20,164 bases of DNA from assembly GCA_003427395.1 (NCBI GenBank), contig BFEA01000396.1:115691-135854 (forward strand), given 5' to 3'. A program made the position numbers and the translations under genes. Below are positions 9,880 to 17,515 of the stretch, in pieces; the stretch's first letter is position 1, and each line of letters opens with the position of its first letter. The notes beneath the pieces were generated by a model that was not told the origin of the DNA, did no database searches, and worked only from the letters and a program-made list of their open reading frames with translations. Source of the DNA: Chara braunii (lineage: Eukaryota > Streptophyta > Charophyceae > Charales > Characeae).

Positions 9880-10422
9880 TTCGCTCAGACAAAATTAGTC
9901 CCCAAATTAGTCGAAAGTGCCACGTAGCCACTTGGAATTGAGTCAGTGATTTCTATGACTTCCTGATCAATTCTTATCAGATTCTGATCCTATTTATCCT
10001 ATTCTGACCTTATCAAGTGAGAACAGTCAATTCTATCAGATTCTAATGAATTGTATCATATTTTGATCGAATCTACTAAATCAGCCAATTGTTTTGCTTA
10101 TGTTGGTGAATTTAGGAAATTCTTAGCAAATTGGTTGATGGTCGTGGCTTAAAGCTATATAAGCTTTCACAGGAGGATCCAGGAGGAAGAAGGGCATGAG
10201 GTGGGGAGGATGGGGATTGGTGAGGAGGAAGACTTATTAATACTTGTCAGCTTCTCAGCTTCTCCGGTCTCCCCCCTTTGTAGCTCTTCTTTTTGCGAAT
10301 ACCAAATCCAATCCCAGTAGTGTGTCCTGTGCTGTAGAAGGACCGACTTTGTCTTTTCTCCTCTCAAGAATAACTTAGAAGTCCCTTTGTCTGCCCCTTT
10401 GTTAACTTCCAAAACTTTTCGA
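9880..10422. other. AT-rich stretch with TATA-like site; no gene
   Basis: From about 9,950 to 10,110 the sequence repeats degenerate TATCAGATTCTGAT-type words. At 10151-10167 there is a small inverted repeat, AAAGCT-ATATA-AGCTTT, containing TATATAAG (10156-10163), a good TATA-box match on +. It is followed by a purine-rich stretch (about 10,168-10,230) and a C/T-rich one (10,250-10,290). This could be the core promoter of a lost LTR or another element, but no partner repeat is in the window and no coding frame follows. Confidence 0.3.
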
Positions 10423-10488
10423 CGACAGTTTTGCTGCTTCTGGATGAAGACTTAATCGACAGTTGGGCTGCTTCTGGATGAAGACTTA
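10423..10488. repeat. Tandem duplication, 34-bp period
   Basis: A 32-bp unit starting CGACAGTT and ending GAAGACTTA is present at 10423-10454 and 10457-10488. The copies differ only at two adjacent bases (TT versus GG after CGACAGTT), so the duplication is fairly young. Confidence 0.9.
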
Positions 10489-11237
10489 TTGTTGACTTAA
10501 TGGTCAAAAAAGGCCCACATTCAATCTCCCTTTTGTTAATGTTATACTAGCATCTGTACTCCCTTTGTACCTGTCATCGATACTTCCCAATTCGGGCGCA
10601 TTTACCGTTTTTTCTCTACTTCCCTTGTTCCATCCATCTACTCACCTCTTCTTAAATCAGCATTACTTACTCATGCCACGTCAGCCTTACCCTCCTTCCT
10701 TACTCCTCCTTTGTTGACTTCTATTCTTGCATTCACGATTCACCCTGGATCCTACTCTCTTGACCTGCCCTGTTGACTACTCCTTCTTTATCTAAATTCT
10801 GAGTCAATGACATGAAAATTGAGACTCCTACCTCCCCTGTTGTCGAAAAGCCCTCCGTCTCACCAAGTGCTGACTAGAGGGATGAAATTATCAAACCCCC
10901 GGTTACCATGTTGACCTAATGTCACCTTCCTGCCACATTGGAATAAAACTCCTCCTGTAAGCAGGGAGGATGGCTCGTCCTCGGTGCTTGCCTTTTCCTT
11001 ATGAAATAGGGTAGTCAATCACTGAAAGGTAGACCCCCAATGACGTACTTGTAGGAATAAACTCACACACTTCGACTATGTATCAGGGCTTTCTCCGTCG
11101 ATTTCCACTGGATATGGAAGCAACAGGCAACTATTTCCATTCCATTAGAGCATATTGCCACCCACTTGATAGGATGGTTGTTATGGAAACAACATGCGGG
11201 ACATACGACGCGTTTGGTCGCATACCAGACGAAAGTC
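10489..11237. other. No gene recognised
   Basis: C/T-rich sequence (about 10,560-10,790) followed by mixed sequence. No frame longer than about 65 codons is open, and those found carry no motif. No tRNA, repeat array or long inverted repeat was seen. Confidence 0.5.
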
Positions 11238-11290
11238 CACGTCAGCCTGTGACGTGGTGACGTCAAGCGCCTTGAGTAGCCGCACGTGCG
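11238..11290. promoter_or_regulatory. Cluster of ACGT-core palindromes (bZIP/bHLH-type sites)
   Basis: CACGTCA-GCCTG-TGACGTG (11238-11256) is a perfect inverted repeat. TGACGTCA (11258-11265) is a perfect CRE-type palindrome. CGCACGTGCG (11281-11290) is a palindrome around the G-box/E-box CACGTG. Four ACGT cores fall within 53 bp. Such sites are bound by bZIP and bHLH factors in plants. No coding frame follows on either side, so the target, if any, is unknown. Confidence 0.4.
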
Positions 11291-11455
11291 CTAGGCGCCA
11301 AAGGGCCTCTGATTTGGATCACATTGGTTGCACACCCGTCTGACGGGGCACAACACAAAGATTTCGGCCCAAAAGGGCATTCTGCTCTACCCACATCTTC
11401 CAGGGCCATTTTAACATACATCTCAACTTATCGGGGTATTTTGTAAACTATCCCT

Positions 11456-11515
11456 TCTTTTTTTTTTCTTTTTTTTTTCTTTTTTTTTCCGTTTTTTTTG
11501 GCGGGGGGACGAGAA
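11456..11515. repeat. Poly-T tract with C interruptions, ending in a G run
   Basis: About 45 bases of T broken by single C residues, then GGCGGGGGG. On the - strand this is an A-rich tract, which could be the 3' tail of a retroposon, but no body of such an element is recognisable beside it. Confidence 0.5.
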
Positions 11516-11603
11516 AGGCTAATTCTTTTAAGCCCAACCAATTGAAGTAGCTGTTGAATCTGGACAGGATGGCCTTCCAGGTCCTATGAAGCCGTATGAG
11601 CGC

Positions 11604-11619
11604 GCGCACTTAAGTGCGC
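11604..11619. repeat. Perfect 16-bp palindrome GCGCACTTAAGTGCGC
   Basis: The arms are 8 bp with no spacer. Related words follow: GCGCTCAAAGCGCTCAAAGCACTT (about 11,639-11,661) and AGGGTTGCGCGAG, which occurs twice near 11,666 and 11,698. The local density of GCGC/CACTT words suggests remnants of a small repeat family rather than a single functional site. Confidence 0.6.
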
Positions 11620-11719
11620 TCTTTATGGCCCCCCCCTGCGCTCAAAGCGCTCAAAGCACTTTAGAGGGTTGCGCGAGTGCAGGGGATGCCGTAGGGAGGG
11701 TTGCGCGAGAAAAAAAAAT

Positions 11720-11840
11720 AGGGGGTTGGGGGTGATTTTTTGTGTGGGGGGAGGTTGCTTGGTTGGGGGGTTGGGGGGTTAGGGGGTTGGGGGGTGCGCG
11801 TGGGTGTGTGTGTCTGTGTGTGTCTGTATGTGTGTAATAT
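11720..11840 (+). repeat. G-quadruplex-prone tract followed by TG microsatellite
   Basis: Between 11764 and 11796 there are four runs of five or six G separated by TT or TTA, a canonical quadruplex pattern that also resembles degenerate telomere repeats. From about 11,800 to 11,838 it passes into TGTGTGTCTGTG-type simple sequence. The long - strand frame across this tract is compositional and is not called a gene. Confidence 0.75.
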
Positions 11841-12255
11841 AATACGAAACCTCCACATGAACAGACGTGGCAAGCTGCACAGAAAAAGCACATCAAGCAA
11901 TCTACCAGAAAAAAAATTATCCACTTCATATGGCATGACCAAAACAAGCAAACAAAGAGAAGCTAAATGCCCTACTGTTAAAGCCAAACAGACTAGCACA
12001 TGGGGAGGAGGCAGGGAAGAACCAACATGAGGTAATGCACACTGAGAAGACGTACGAGGCACATAAACAACACGCAACAGCAAAACACGTAGGCTGTAGG
12101 GCACGGGGGAGGCGAGCGGGCATAAAAACACGATAGGACAAGGCAAAGACAGTGAGCTGAGAAACAAGTAGCACCGACGGAATAGGCAAACCGAAAAAAA
12201 TATAAGTCCCAAGAAAGTCGAAGGACCGAAAAAAATAAAAATTGATGATAACAAG

Positions 12256-12307
12256 ATTGTTTCGTCGGAGTTGCACCGACTCATCAGGAGGCTGAACCCT
12301 CGACAAT
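12256..12307 (-). ncRNA. Hammerhead ribozyme, type III fold
   Basis: Read on -, all parts of a hammerhead are present in order. Helix III 5' strand ATTGT (12307-12303) comes before C (12302), giving a GUC cleavage triplet; cutting would fall between 12302 and 12301. Helix I is GAGG/CCTC (12301-12298 with 12291-12288) with loop GTTCAG. The invariant CTGATGA is at 12287-12281. Helix II is GTCGG/CCGAC (12280-12276 with 12268-12264) with loop TGCAACT. GAAA is at 12263-12260, and the helix III 3' strand ACAAT starts from 12260. Every core base matches and all three helices are perfect. The open end is helix III, the type seen in plant retrozymes and viroid-like RNAs. No second copy is in the window. 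Confidence 0.88.
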
Positions 12308-12413
12308 ATGTGGAATCCCCATATATAATTTTGATGATTTGGGTCATGAACCCTTTGACCCTTGTTGAAGGCAGACTGTCCCCAAGCAGAACATAGCAGC
12401 GAGCAGCAACCCT

Positions 12414-12720
12414 GTGAAGCACCAGGCAACACAGCAGAGGCAACAAGGCTGCACAATGCCAAAAACAACTGCAAGGAACGACATAGCATGCACGGCATGC
12501 AGCGCAACAGCCGTGTAGTGAAGCACAAGGCAACACAAGCAAGGCAACAACACTACAAAGGAAAACAGGGCGAGTAGACCAGCAGTTGGGCAACAGTGGA
12601 GCAGAGCACGAAGCACCAGCAACAAGGCAACCAACCTATAGGGCACACAAGCGACAAACACAGAAGGTACATTTAGCAGATGAGCAGCACGACAGCGAAG
12701 CAGCGAAGCGCAAGGCAACA
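12414..12720 (+). repeat. Degenerate tandem repeat, about 90-105 bp spacing
   Basis: The word GAAGCACMAGGCAACA or a close variant recurs near 12,414, 12,519, 12,609 and 12,704, with AAGGCAACA scattered between. The units are too diverged to align by eye beyond this core. The array accounts for part of the T-depleted block. Confidence 0.5.
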
Positions 12721-13139
12721 CCAACACCACTTCACAGTGCCGCCAAACCGCACAGCCAACACATCAACCTGCAAAGAACCACATGCAAAGCAAGCGGGAC
12801 AGGCAACAAGGCAGCGGCGGAGCACAGATGAGGACATCCACACATCCAACACGGAGCAAAGCAGCACATGACCTACTCACATCATAATTGAACCCCATAG
12901 ACTATTGGTTCCTACCACCCACTGAGCCAGGAAGTCACTCCGACGAACATCCGTCATCACCGACAGGCAACACAGACATCCCGAACCGAACAGCCCCCAT
13001 AAGAGTTTAGTAGGCACTCCAAACGAGGAACCACCGACTGTTTGGCACTACTTAAGGGTGCTCAGTTGGGCACACAAAAAAGTTGGGAAAAACCAGGGGA
13101 AGAACAGACAACAAAAGAAAGAAGACTGACAAATACAAA

Positions 13140-13175
13140 ACTGATTGTGTGTGTGTGTGTACGTACGTGCGTGTG
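13140..13175 (+). repeat. TG/CG-rich microsatellite
   Basis: An irregular GT repeat (GATTGTGTGTGTGTGTGTACGTACGTGCG-like) of about 35 bases. It is simple sequence with no further content. Confidence 0.8.
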
Positions 13176-13204
13176 TTTGTGGGGTCGGTTGTCTATGAGT
13201 GTGT

Positions 13205-13515
13205 TCTGTTTTTTTTTCTGGTTTTTGTGTTTTTCATTTTTTTTAAATACATATAAAATTTTAAAATAAAAATAAAAAATGGGGTTGGATATCTCCTAAA
13301 GATCTACAAACTTTTTTTCTTTTTTTTTTGGTTGCCCATCAAACAATCTCCGTGAAGAAAAGAAAAACACACCCATTTCATCTTTTTTTTTTTCTTCATG
13401 GTTTTGATTTTTTTTAAATATAGCGAAACTTCAAAAAATAATATAAAAAGCATAGGCCCATACGGTCGTAGATCTCAAAAAGATCTACAATCCTTTTTTT
13501 TTTTTGTTTTTTTGT
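13205..13515. repeat. AT-rich diverged tandem duplication, about 180-bp period
   Basis: Two related units, about 13,205-13,335 and 13,385-13,515, have the same order of parts. Each has a poly-T lead, TTTTTTTTAAATA, a run of AAAATAA words, a CATAC/GGATA block with AGATCTACAA and then another poly-T. Around 13,470-13,490 the second unit has TAGATCT-CAAA-AAGATCTA, a near-perfect inverted repeat. No coding frame is convincing here. Confidence 0.5.
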
Positions 13516-13660
13516 TTAGCATTTTTTACCCCCCAAAAAAGGAATCCCCACGCCGCACTTCGAAGGTCACAATTGTTTTTCTTGAACGGCATGCCTGGCC
13601 ACGCGGCGCCTTCAAGTTTTGGTTGTGGTGACAAAAACTTTTGGCAAGCCTAGGGCTGTG

Positions 13661-13773
13661 TACCACTGTCTTCACCCGAATACAACGTACCGTTATTATA
13701 GCTGTATTTGAGGCAACATTGAGTCTAGACACAACAATAATGAACTTACGTTGTATTCGGGTAAAGACGGTAG
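13661..13773. repeat. Inverted repeat, about 28-bp arms, 57-bp spacer
   Basis: The left arm (13661-13689) and the reverse complement of the right arm (13747-13773) share CCCGAATACAACGTA perfectly, and GTCTTYACC with one or two differences outside it. The spacer is 57 bp. This looks like a small foldback element or the ends of a larger one. No flanking duplication was seen. Confidence 0.7.
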
Positions 13774-13939
13774 CAGTTTAAACCACTAGTACTTAACCCA
13801 ACTATTGGCCGTGGGAAAAAAATAGAGTAGAAACATTCTAGTCGGATGAATTTGGGCGCTCCTGTAGTGACCTGTGCGTTTCCTAAAATTGTGGCTTGTT
13901 AACGGGCACCACTTCAGCAAATACCCCCAGTACTTGGCC

Positions 13940-14060
13940 AGCTATTGATGTCGAGCCTAAATATGCTAAGCTTTGCCCAGCCTGCAGGGGGAGGGAACCG
14001 GTAGCGGACATTTTGAGGTTGACACAGCTAGTGATGCCGACCGTAAATATGCTGGACCTG
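13940..14060 (+). repeat. Direct repeat, 86-bp spacing
   Basis: AGCTATTGATGTCGAGCCTA (13940) and AGCTAGTGATGCCGACCGTA (14026) each continue into AATATGCT. Flanking bases are weakly alike. It may be an old tandem duplication. Short frames here have no motif. Confidence 0.5.
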
Positions 14061-14179
14061 CAACCAGCAGCTGGTACTAAACAGGGCATCTGTTTTACTT
14101 GTGCACCACAAGTGCAGTCAGATACATTCTGGAAACAACAGTCCAACTGCGGACCGCAGGAGAGCGTTCAACGGGAGGC

Positions 14180-14245
14180 GAAGGGGAGGGAGGAGGGAGG
14201 AGGGGGTACGGGGGAGAGGAGGGGGGGGGGGGGTGGGGGTGTTGG
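14180..14245 (+). repeat. G/A-rich tract with long G run
   Basis: GGGAGG-type repeats are followed by a run of about 14 G and GGTGGGGGTG. It is quadruplex-prone simple sequence. Confidence 0.75.
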
Positions 14246-14325
14246 CAGGCACTTACCTGCTTTGCACTCTGTAGTTCAGGCAGCAGAGCACGTGTCTTGC
14301 ACCTCAACCAGCACATTTAACTAGC

Positions 14326-14326
14326 N

Positions 14327-14389
<63 letters not shown>
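14326..14389. other. Ambiguous base followed by 63 consecutive G (likely assembly artefact)
   Basis: An N at 14326 is followed by an uninterrupted G run from 14327 to 14389. A pure homopolymer of this length beside an unresolved base is more likely a collapsed or filled gap than true sequence. Left and right flanks may not be contiguous in the genome. Confidence 0.7.
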
Positions 14390-14390
<1 letters not shown>

Positions 14391-14462
14391 AGTCAAGCAA
14401 CCACACAGATAGTCGTATGACTTCTTCTAAGGTTATTGCTTGAATCAGAGGTGATAGAACGA

Positions 14463-14796
14463 CCATTTCGTCAAAATGGACATTTTTTATTTTTTGAACG
14501 AAATTGAAACTTGATTTTTTTGCCGAAAACTTGTCAAAATTTGTTGTTCATGAGGGTCACGCGTTTTACAAACGTTGGACCCCGTGGCTATACGTGGACC
14601 TAACTTCAGACCAGGCACCTCCAGGCAGGAATGCCTGGAGGTACCTGGTCTAAAGCTAGGTCCATGTACAGCTAGGGGATCCAGCGTTTTACAAACGTCG
14701 GACCCTCAGGAACAAAAAATTTTGACGAGTTTTCGGCCAAAAAACTCGGTTTCAATTCCGTTCAAAAGATAAACGATGTCCATTTTGACGAAATGG
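14463..14796. mobile_element. Foldback/MITE-like palindromic element, 334 bp
   Basis: The ends are perfect inverted repeats of at least 21 bp (CCATTTCGTCAAAATGGACA outward on both sides). The whole element folds on itself: TTTTGACGAGTTTTCGGC, GCGTTTTACAAACGT, GGACC and CCTCCAGGCA all have a partner in the other half. The centre is the four-base loop GGAA (14628-14631), and the midpoint of the outer ends is also 14629.5, so the arms carry no net length difference. There is no room for a transposase, so it would be non-autonomous. No target duplication is evident: the flanks are AGAACGA and CAGTTAT. Confidence 0.85.
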
Positions 14797-15305
14797 CAGT
14801 TATAGCTGGAGCAGACGACAAAGTCACACAACTCGAATGCTTGATGGTACGATGGGCAAGATTAGGGGGGTTTAATTACATCTCATAGGGATGATATATT
14901 CTCCCACGCCTGGCATGAGCATTCTCATTTTGTCGTTCGACTTTGGCAATAGTGAAACGAAGGGTGCCATAAGAAATTTCGGCGAAAATCTTGAGTACAC
15001 GCAAGCAGAAAATAACACAATCCAACGACCATAGCAAACATTGAAGCCACCCCATGATGATAGATGATAATTACACAGGGAAGGTTGGTACCAAGAGAGA
15101 GATAGCAGGGGGGGACAAGATAGGAGAGAGTAGGTAGTAAGTTGGAAAGGAGGAGCACGACAATAAGTATCGGCCCAATCACTTTATTCGAATGATGGAA
15201 CATGAAGCTCAGATATGGACTTCCATCAGGTGATGAGGCCTGAGCAGCTCCGAGGCATTGTCATTGGCCGAAGTTCCCCACTGAAAGCCCGTGTCGGCAA
15301 TGTTT

Positions 15306-15344
15306 GACATGTTTCGACTGTCGCCGACGCACAGCCATCTTCAG
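15306..15344 (-). ncRNA. Hammerhead-like core in the PLE tail, degenerate
   Basis: Read on -: CTGAAGA (15344-15338, fits CUGANGA), one extra base, helix II GGCTGT/ACAGTC (15336-15331 with 15321-15316, one G-U pair), GAAA (15315-15312), and a minimal helix III closing A-U and C-G around two bases before a GUC (15308-15306). Type I hammerheads with such tiny helix III are known from Penelope-like elements. However, the sequences that should form helix I on either side do not pair, and helix II has the extra base, so activity is unlikely. Confidence 0.4.
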
Positions 15345-15515
15345 GGGCAAGAACGTTACGCTTCGAGTTACAGACTGAGGTGCTGTAGAGAATAAATAGG
15401 TAGTGAGAGGAGGAAGATTGGGGTTGAACGAGATACTTAGCTTTCATGTGTGATTGGAATAAGACCATAGCGAGAACAGGAAGGTCGAGGGTCCTAGCTC
15501 AATGAACATGGTTGC

Positions 15516-15726
15516 GAAGCATCCACAGGGAAGCAGCGAGCCCGTCGCCTCTGCGACGGCAGCAAAGGAGGGCCGGCGGAGATCGGAAGCGAGGTATAAA
15601 GTTGACCGAGAAAGGTCATGACTCGATGGGGCATAGCAACGAAGTGTCCACATGGATCCAGCTTGTTCGTCGCCTCAATGACAAGACTGCAATGAAAGGC
15701 GGAGGAGATTGGAGGCGAGGTATAAG
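15516..15726. repeat. Diverged tandem duplication, 125-126 bp period
   Basis: Unit 1 has GAAGCATCCACAGGG (15516), GTCGCCTC and GCGAGGTATAA (15589). Unit 2 has GAAGTGTCCACATGG (15641), GTCGCCTC and GCGAGGTATAA (15715). Order and spacing are the same. The pair lies in the tail of PLE copy A, where terminal repeats (pLTRs) are expected. Confidence 0.75.
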
Positions 15727-16045
15727 TAATGGACTCGTGGATGTTCTGCGGAGTGGTGGCCGAGGGCGGGGAGCTGAAAGGTCGAACTTTGAAGTGTTTC
15801 TTTGTCAGGGGGTGGTGCAGAAGGGACCGATGAGGTAGAGACGAGGGAGGTGAGCAATTCGACACAGGGGTTTGCAAAAAATAGGTCGGGTCTTTTTTCC
15901 TCCAAACCTAAGTTCCTAGTCCAGGTGGAGGCATTGGATAGTCGTTTGCCATCCGAAGCACCCGAAAATATTCCGTTACCGTCCTCGCGTTGCTAGTGGG
16001 GGCCCAATTCTCAGCATTCTAGCCTTCCTCCTTATTCACACCCCC

Positions 16046-16430
16046 TTTGGCGAAGTACTCTTGTTCCATTAGATCATATAAAAAAAGTGTATTCCTACGA
16101 GTGAGGCATCTAGCCCAGTCCTTCCAACAATCAGAGAACCTGGTAGAAAAGGCCACATAAGGCGATGTTGAAGAAGTGATCAGGGTACCCACGAAGCCTG
16201 AGTTTCTGCTTGAAGGTGATAAGGAAGACAATTTCTGAGATAGGCATAGTCGTAAAGTATCTTGCACGGTGTATAAATGAAATAATCACTCTCATCTTCT
16301 GTTGTTTACTTGAATACGACATGAAATCTTGCACCGCCGGGAATAACATGGTACTGAATGAGGCCAAGGAAGCTTGGTTTCTGTGAGTGGGAATGCAGCA
16401 CACCCGAAAAGGATGGGAAAGGGGCACTAG
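16046..16430 (-). repeat. Segment shared with 19134-19482 (same PLE family)
   Basis: From GATCATATAAAAAAA through CGAAGCCTGAGT and GCAGCACACCCGAAAAGG, the two segments are nearly identical, with scattered substitutions and small indels. One such indel is a 40-bp stretch around 16,295-16,335 that is absent or different at 19,380. Both encode the RT thumb on -. They lie in the same orientation about 3.07 kb apart. Confidence 0.9.
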
Positions 16431-17376
16431 TTTTTTCCAATTTGAAAGTAAGGTTGTTGTCCTAACAGGAAGCAAATGGTTTCAATATGAGCCTTGCCTT
16501 ATCACGTGCTGTATCGGAATGTCTAACAGGTTCAATTTGATGAATACTAACACATCGTCTACCAGTCGGATGTGGTGGATAACAACTTTGTCCTTTCCTA
16601 GTGACATCAAAAACTTATACTCATTATAGATACAAAGCATAGCTGCCAGCAAAGGGTTGGAGGCTTTACCCATGGGTACCTCTTCGTCCTATTTGAGCAA
16701 GTGTCCTCTGACCGAGACATACATGTTCGATAAGTTGAAAAAAAAAAAAAAATCAATTATCAAGAAGGAAATAAATTTTCATCCTATCATGGATGCACCC
16801 TTCAATAGTCTAGCTCCTTCGCCTCTCTTTTTGACCCAGCCTCCTCCATACCCCTTGATCTGGTAGTACAGGGAGAACCAATGGACAACATCAGGGATAG
16901 AAGAGTGGGGTAGTTTGCAGAACACTTCTTTAACATCATAACTTGCGATGAAGATATCATCATAAGGGCGTAGGGATTGATTGAGAATTTGGAGAGAGGG
17001 AACAAGGTCCTTTGTACTAGATAGGTTGAAGTGAAGTGTGGAGGGTAGATGTTTGATGAGAACATTCAGAGACTCGGAGTGAAGGTGATCTTCTTGCATG
17101 CATCCAACAAAGGTCCTGCTGATGTCGGGCAGATGGAGCGCCATCTGCTAATGTCTTTATGTTTGGGGATGGCATAGCTTTTCCCGAGTCCCGACAAAAT
17201 CTTTGTAGTTCCTTTTTTTTTTCTTTTTTTTCTTTTTTAACAAAACACACATGCCCCATCTATTCTGGAGAGCGGCTGTCCAGCTGCTTATCACCGGCAA
17301 GCATATGTACAAAAGAGGGGGAGACAAGATGAAAGGTTTGTTCCTTGTGGCACTAGACGCCAAAACAAGGGCGAAA

Positions 17377-17515
17377 CTAGTAGGAGGAACCTTGCCCTCA
17401 AGCTTGGCTACTCCCGGGGGTACCCCTGCTGACCAGGAAACTAAGGTAGTGCCCAGACGCTCAGCAGGGGTATCCTTGGGGGGCGCCCCTGGGGTGGGGG
17501 GTCCTCTTAACAGTT
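17377..17515. repeat. Imperfect foldback, about 55-bp arms
   Basis: GGGTACCCCTGCTGA (17418-17432) pairs with TCAGCAGGGGTATCC (17461-17475) with one mismatch. Outward of these, GGAGGAACC (about 17,383) pairs with GGGTCCTCTT (about 17,500) more loosely. The loop is 28 bp. It interrupts the Penelope-like coding region and is probably a small inserted element. Confidence 0.6.

Larger units (their letters stand above)
3948..9880 (-). mobile_element. L1-type LINE, 5' leader to endonuclease, cut by the gypsy insertion
   Basis: Read on the - strand, this is a non-LTR retrotransposon: pyrimidine-rich leader, ORF1 with an RRM-like region and zinc knuckle, a 187-bp inter-ORF gap and the APE endonuclease start of ORF2. 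The reverse transcriptase and 3' tail are missing because the gypsy element inserted at 3947/3948. The remaining 3' half should lie left of that element's 5' LTR, outside the window. The 5' boundary near 9,870-9,895 is an estimate from the end of the pyrimidine-rich leader; no target duplication can be seen. At nearly 6 kb before RT, it is longer than usual plant L1 elements. Confidence 0.88.
11980..13010. other. T-depleted low-complexity block
   Basis: On + this kilobase is strongly poor in T and rich in A, C and G. For example, 12421-12480 has about 3 T in 60 bases. Long frames open on - here (up to 310 codons, L/C/V-rich) are what T-rich DNA gives by chance. Between about 12,240 and 12,378 the bias is interrupted by a segment of ordinary composition that carries a hammerhead ribozyme. 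No coding motif is seen in the block. Confidence 0.6.

Noticed and set aside
11661-12593. 310-codon frame on the - strand, leucine/cysteine-rich
   Set aside because: It runs through the ribozyme, a G-rich tract and TG repeats. The amino-acid bias follows from T-rich composition on that strand, and no domain is present.
13883-14324. Overlapping frames of 70-140 codons on both strands
   Set aside because: They contain a direct repeat and G-rich simple sequence, lack motifs and end next to the unresolved G run.
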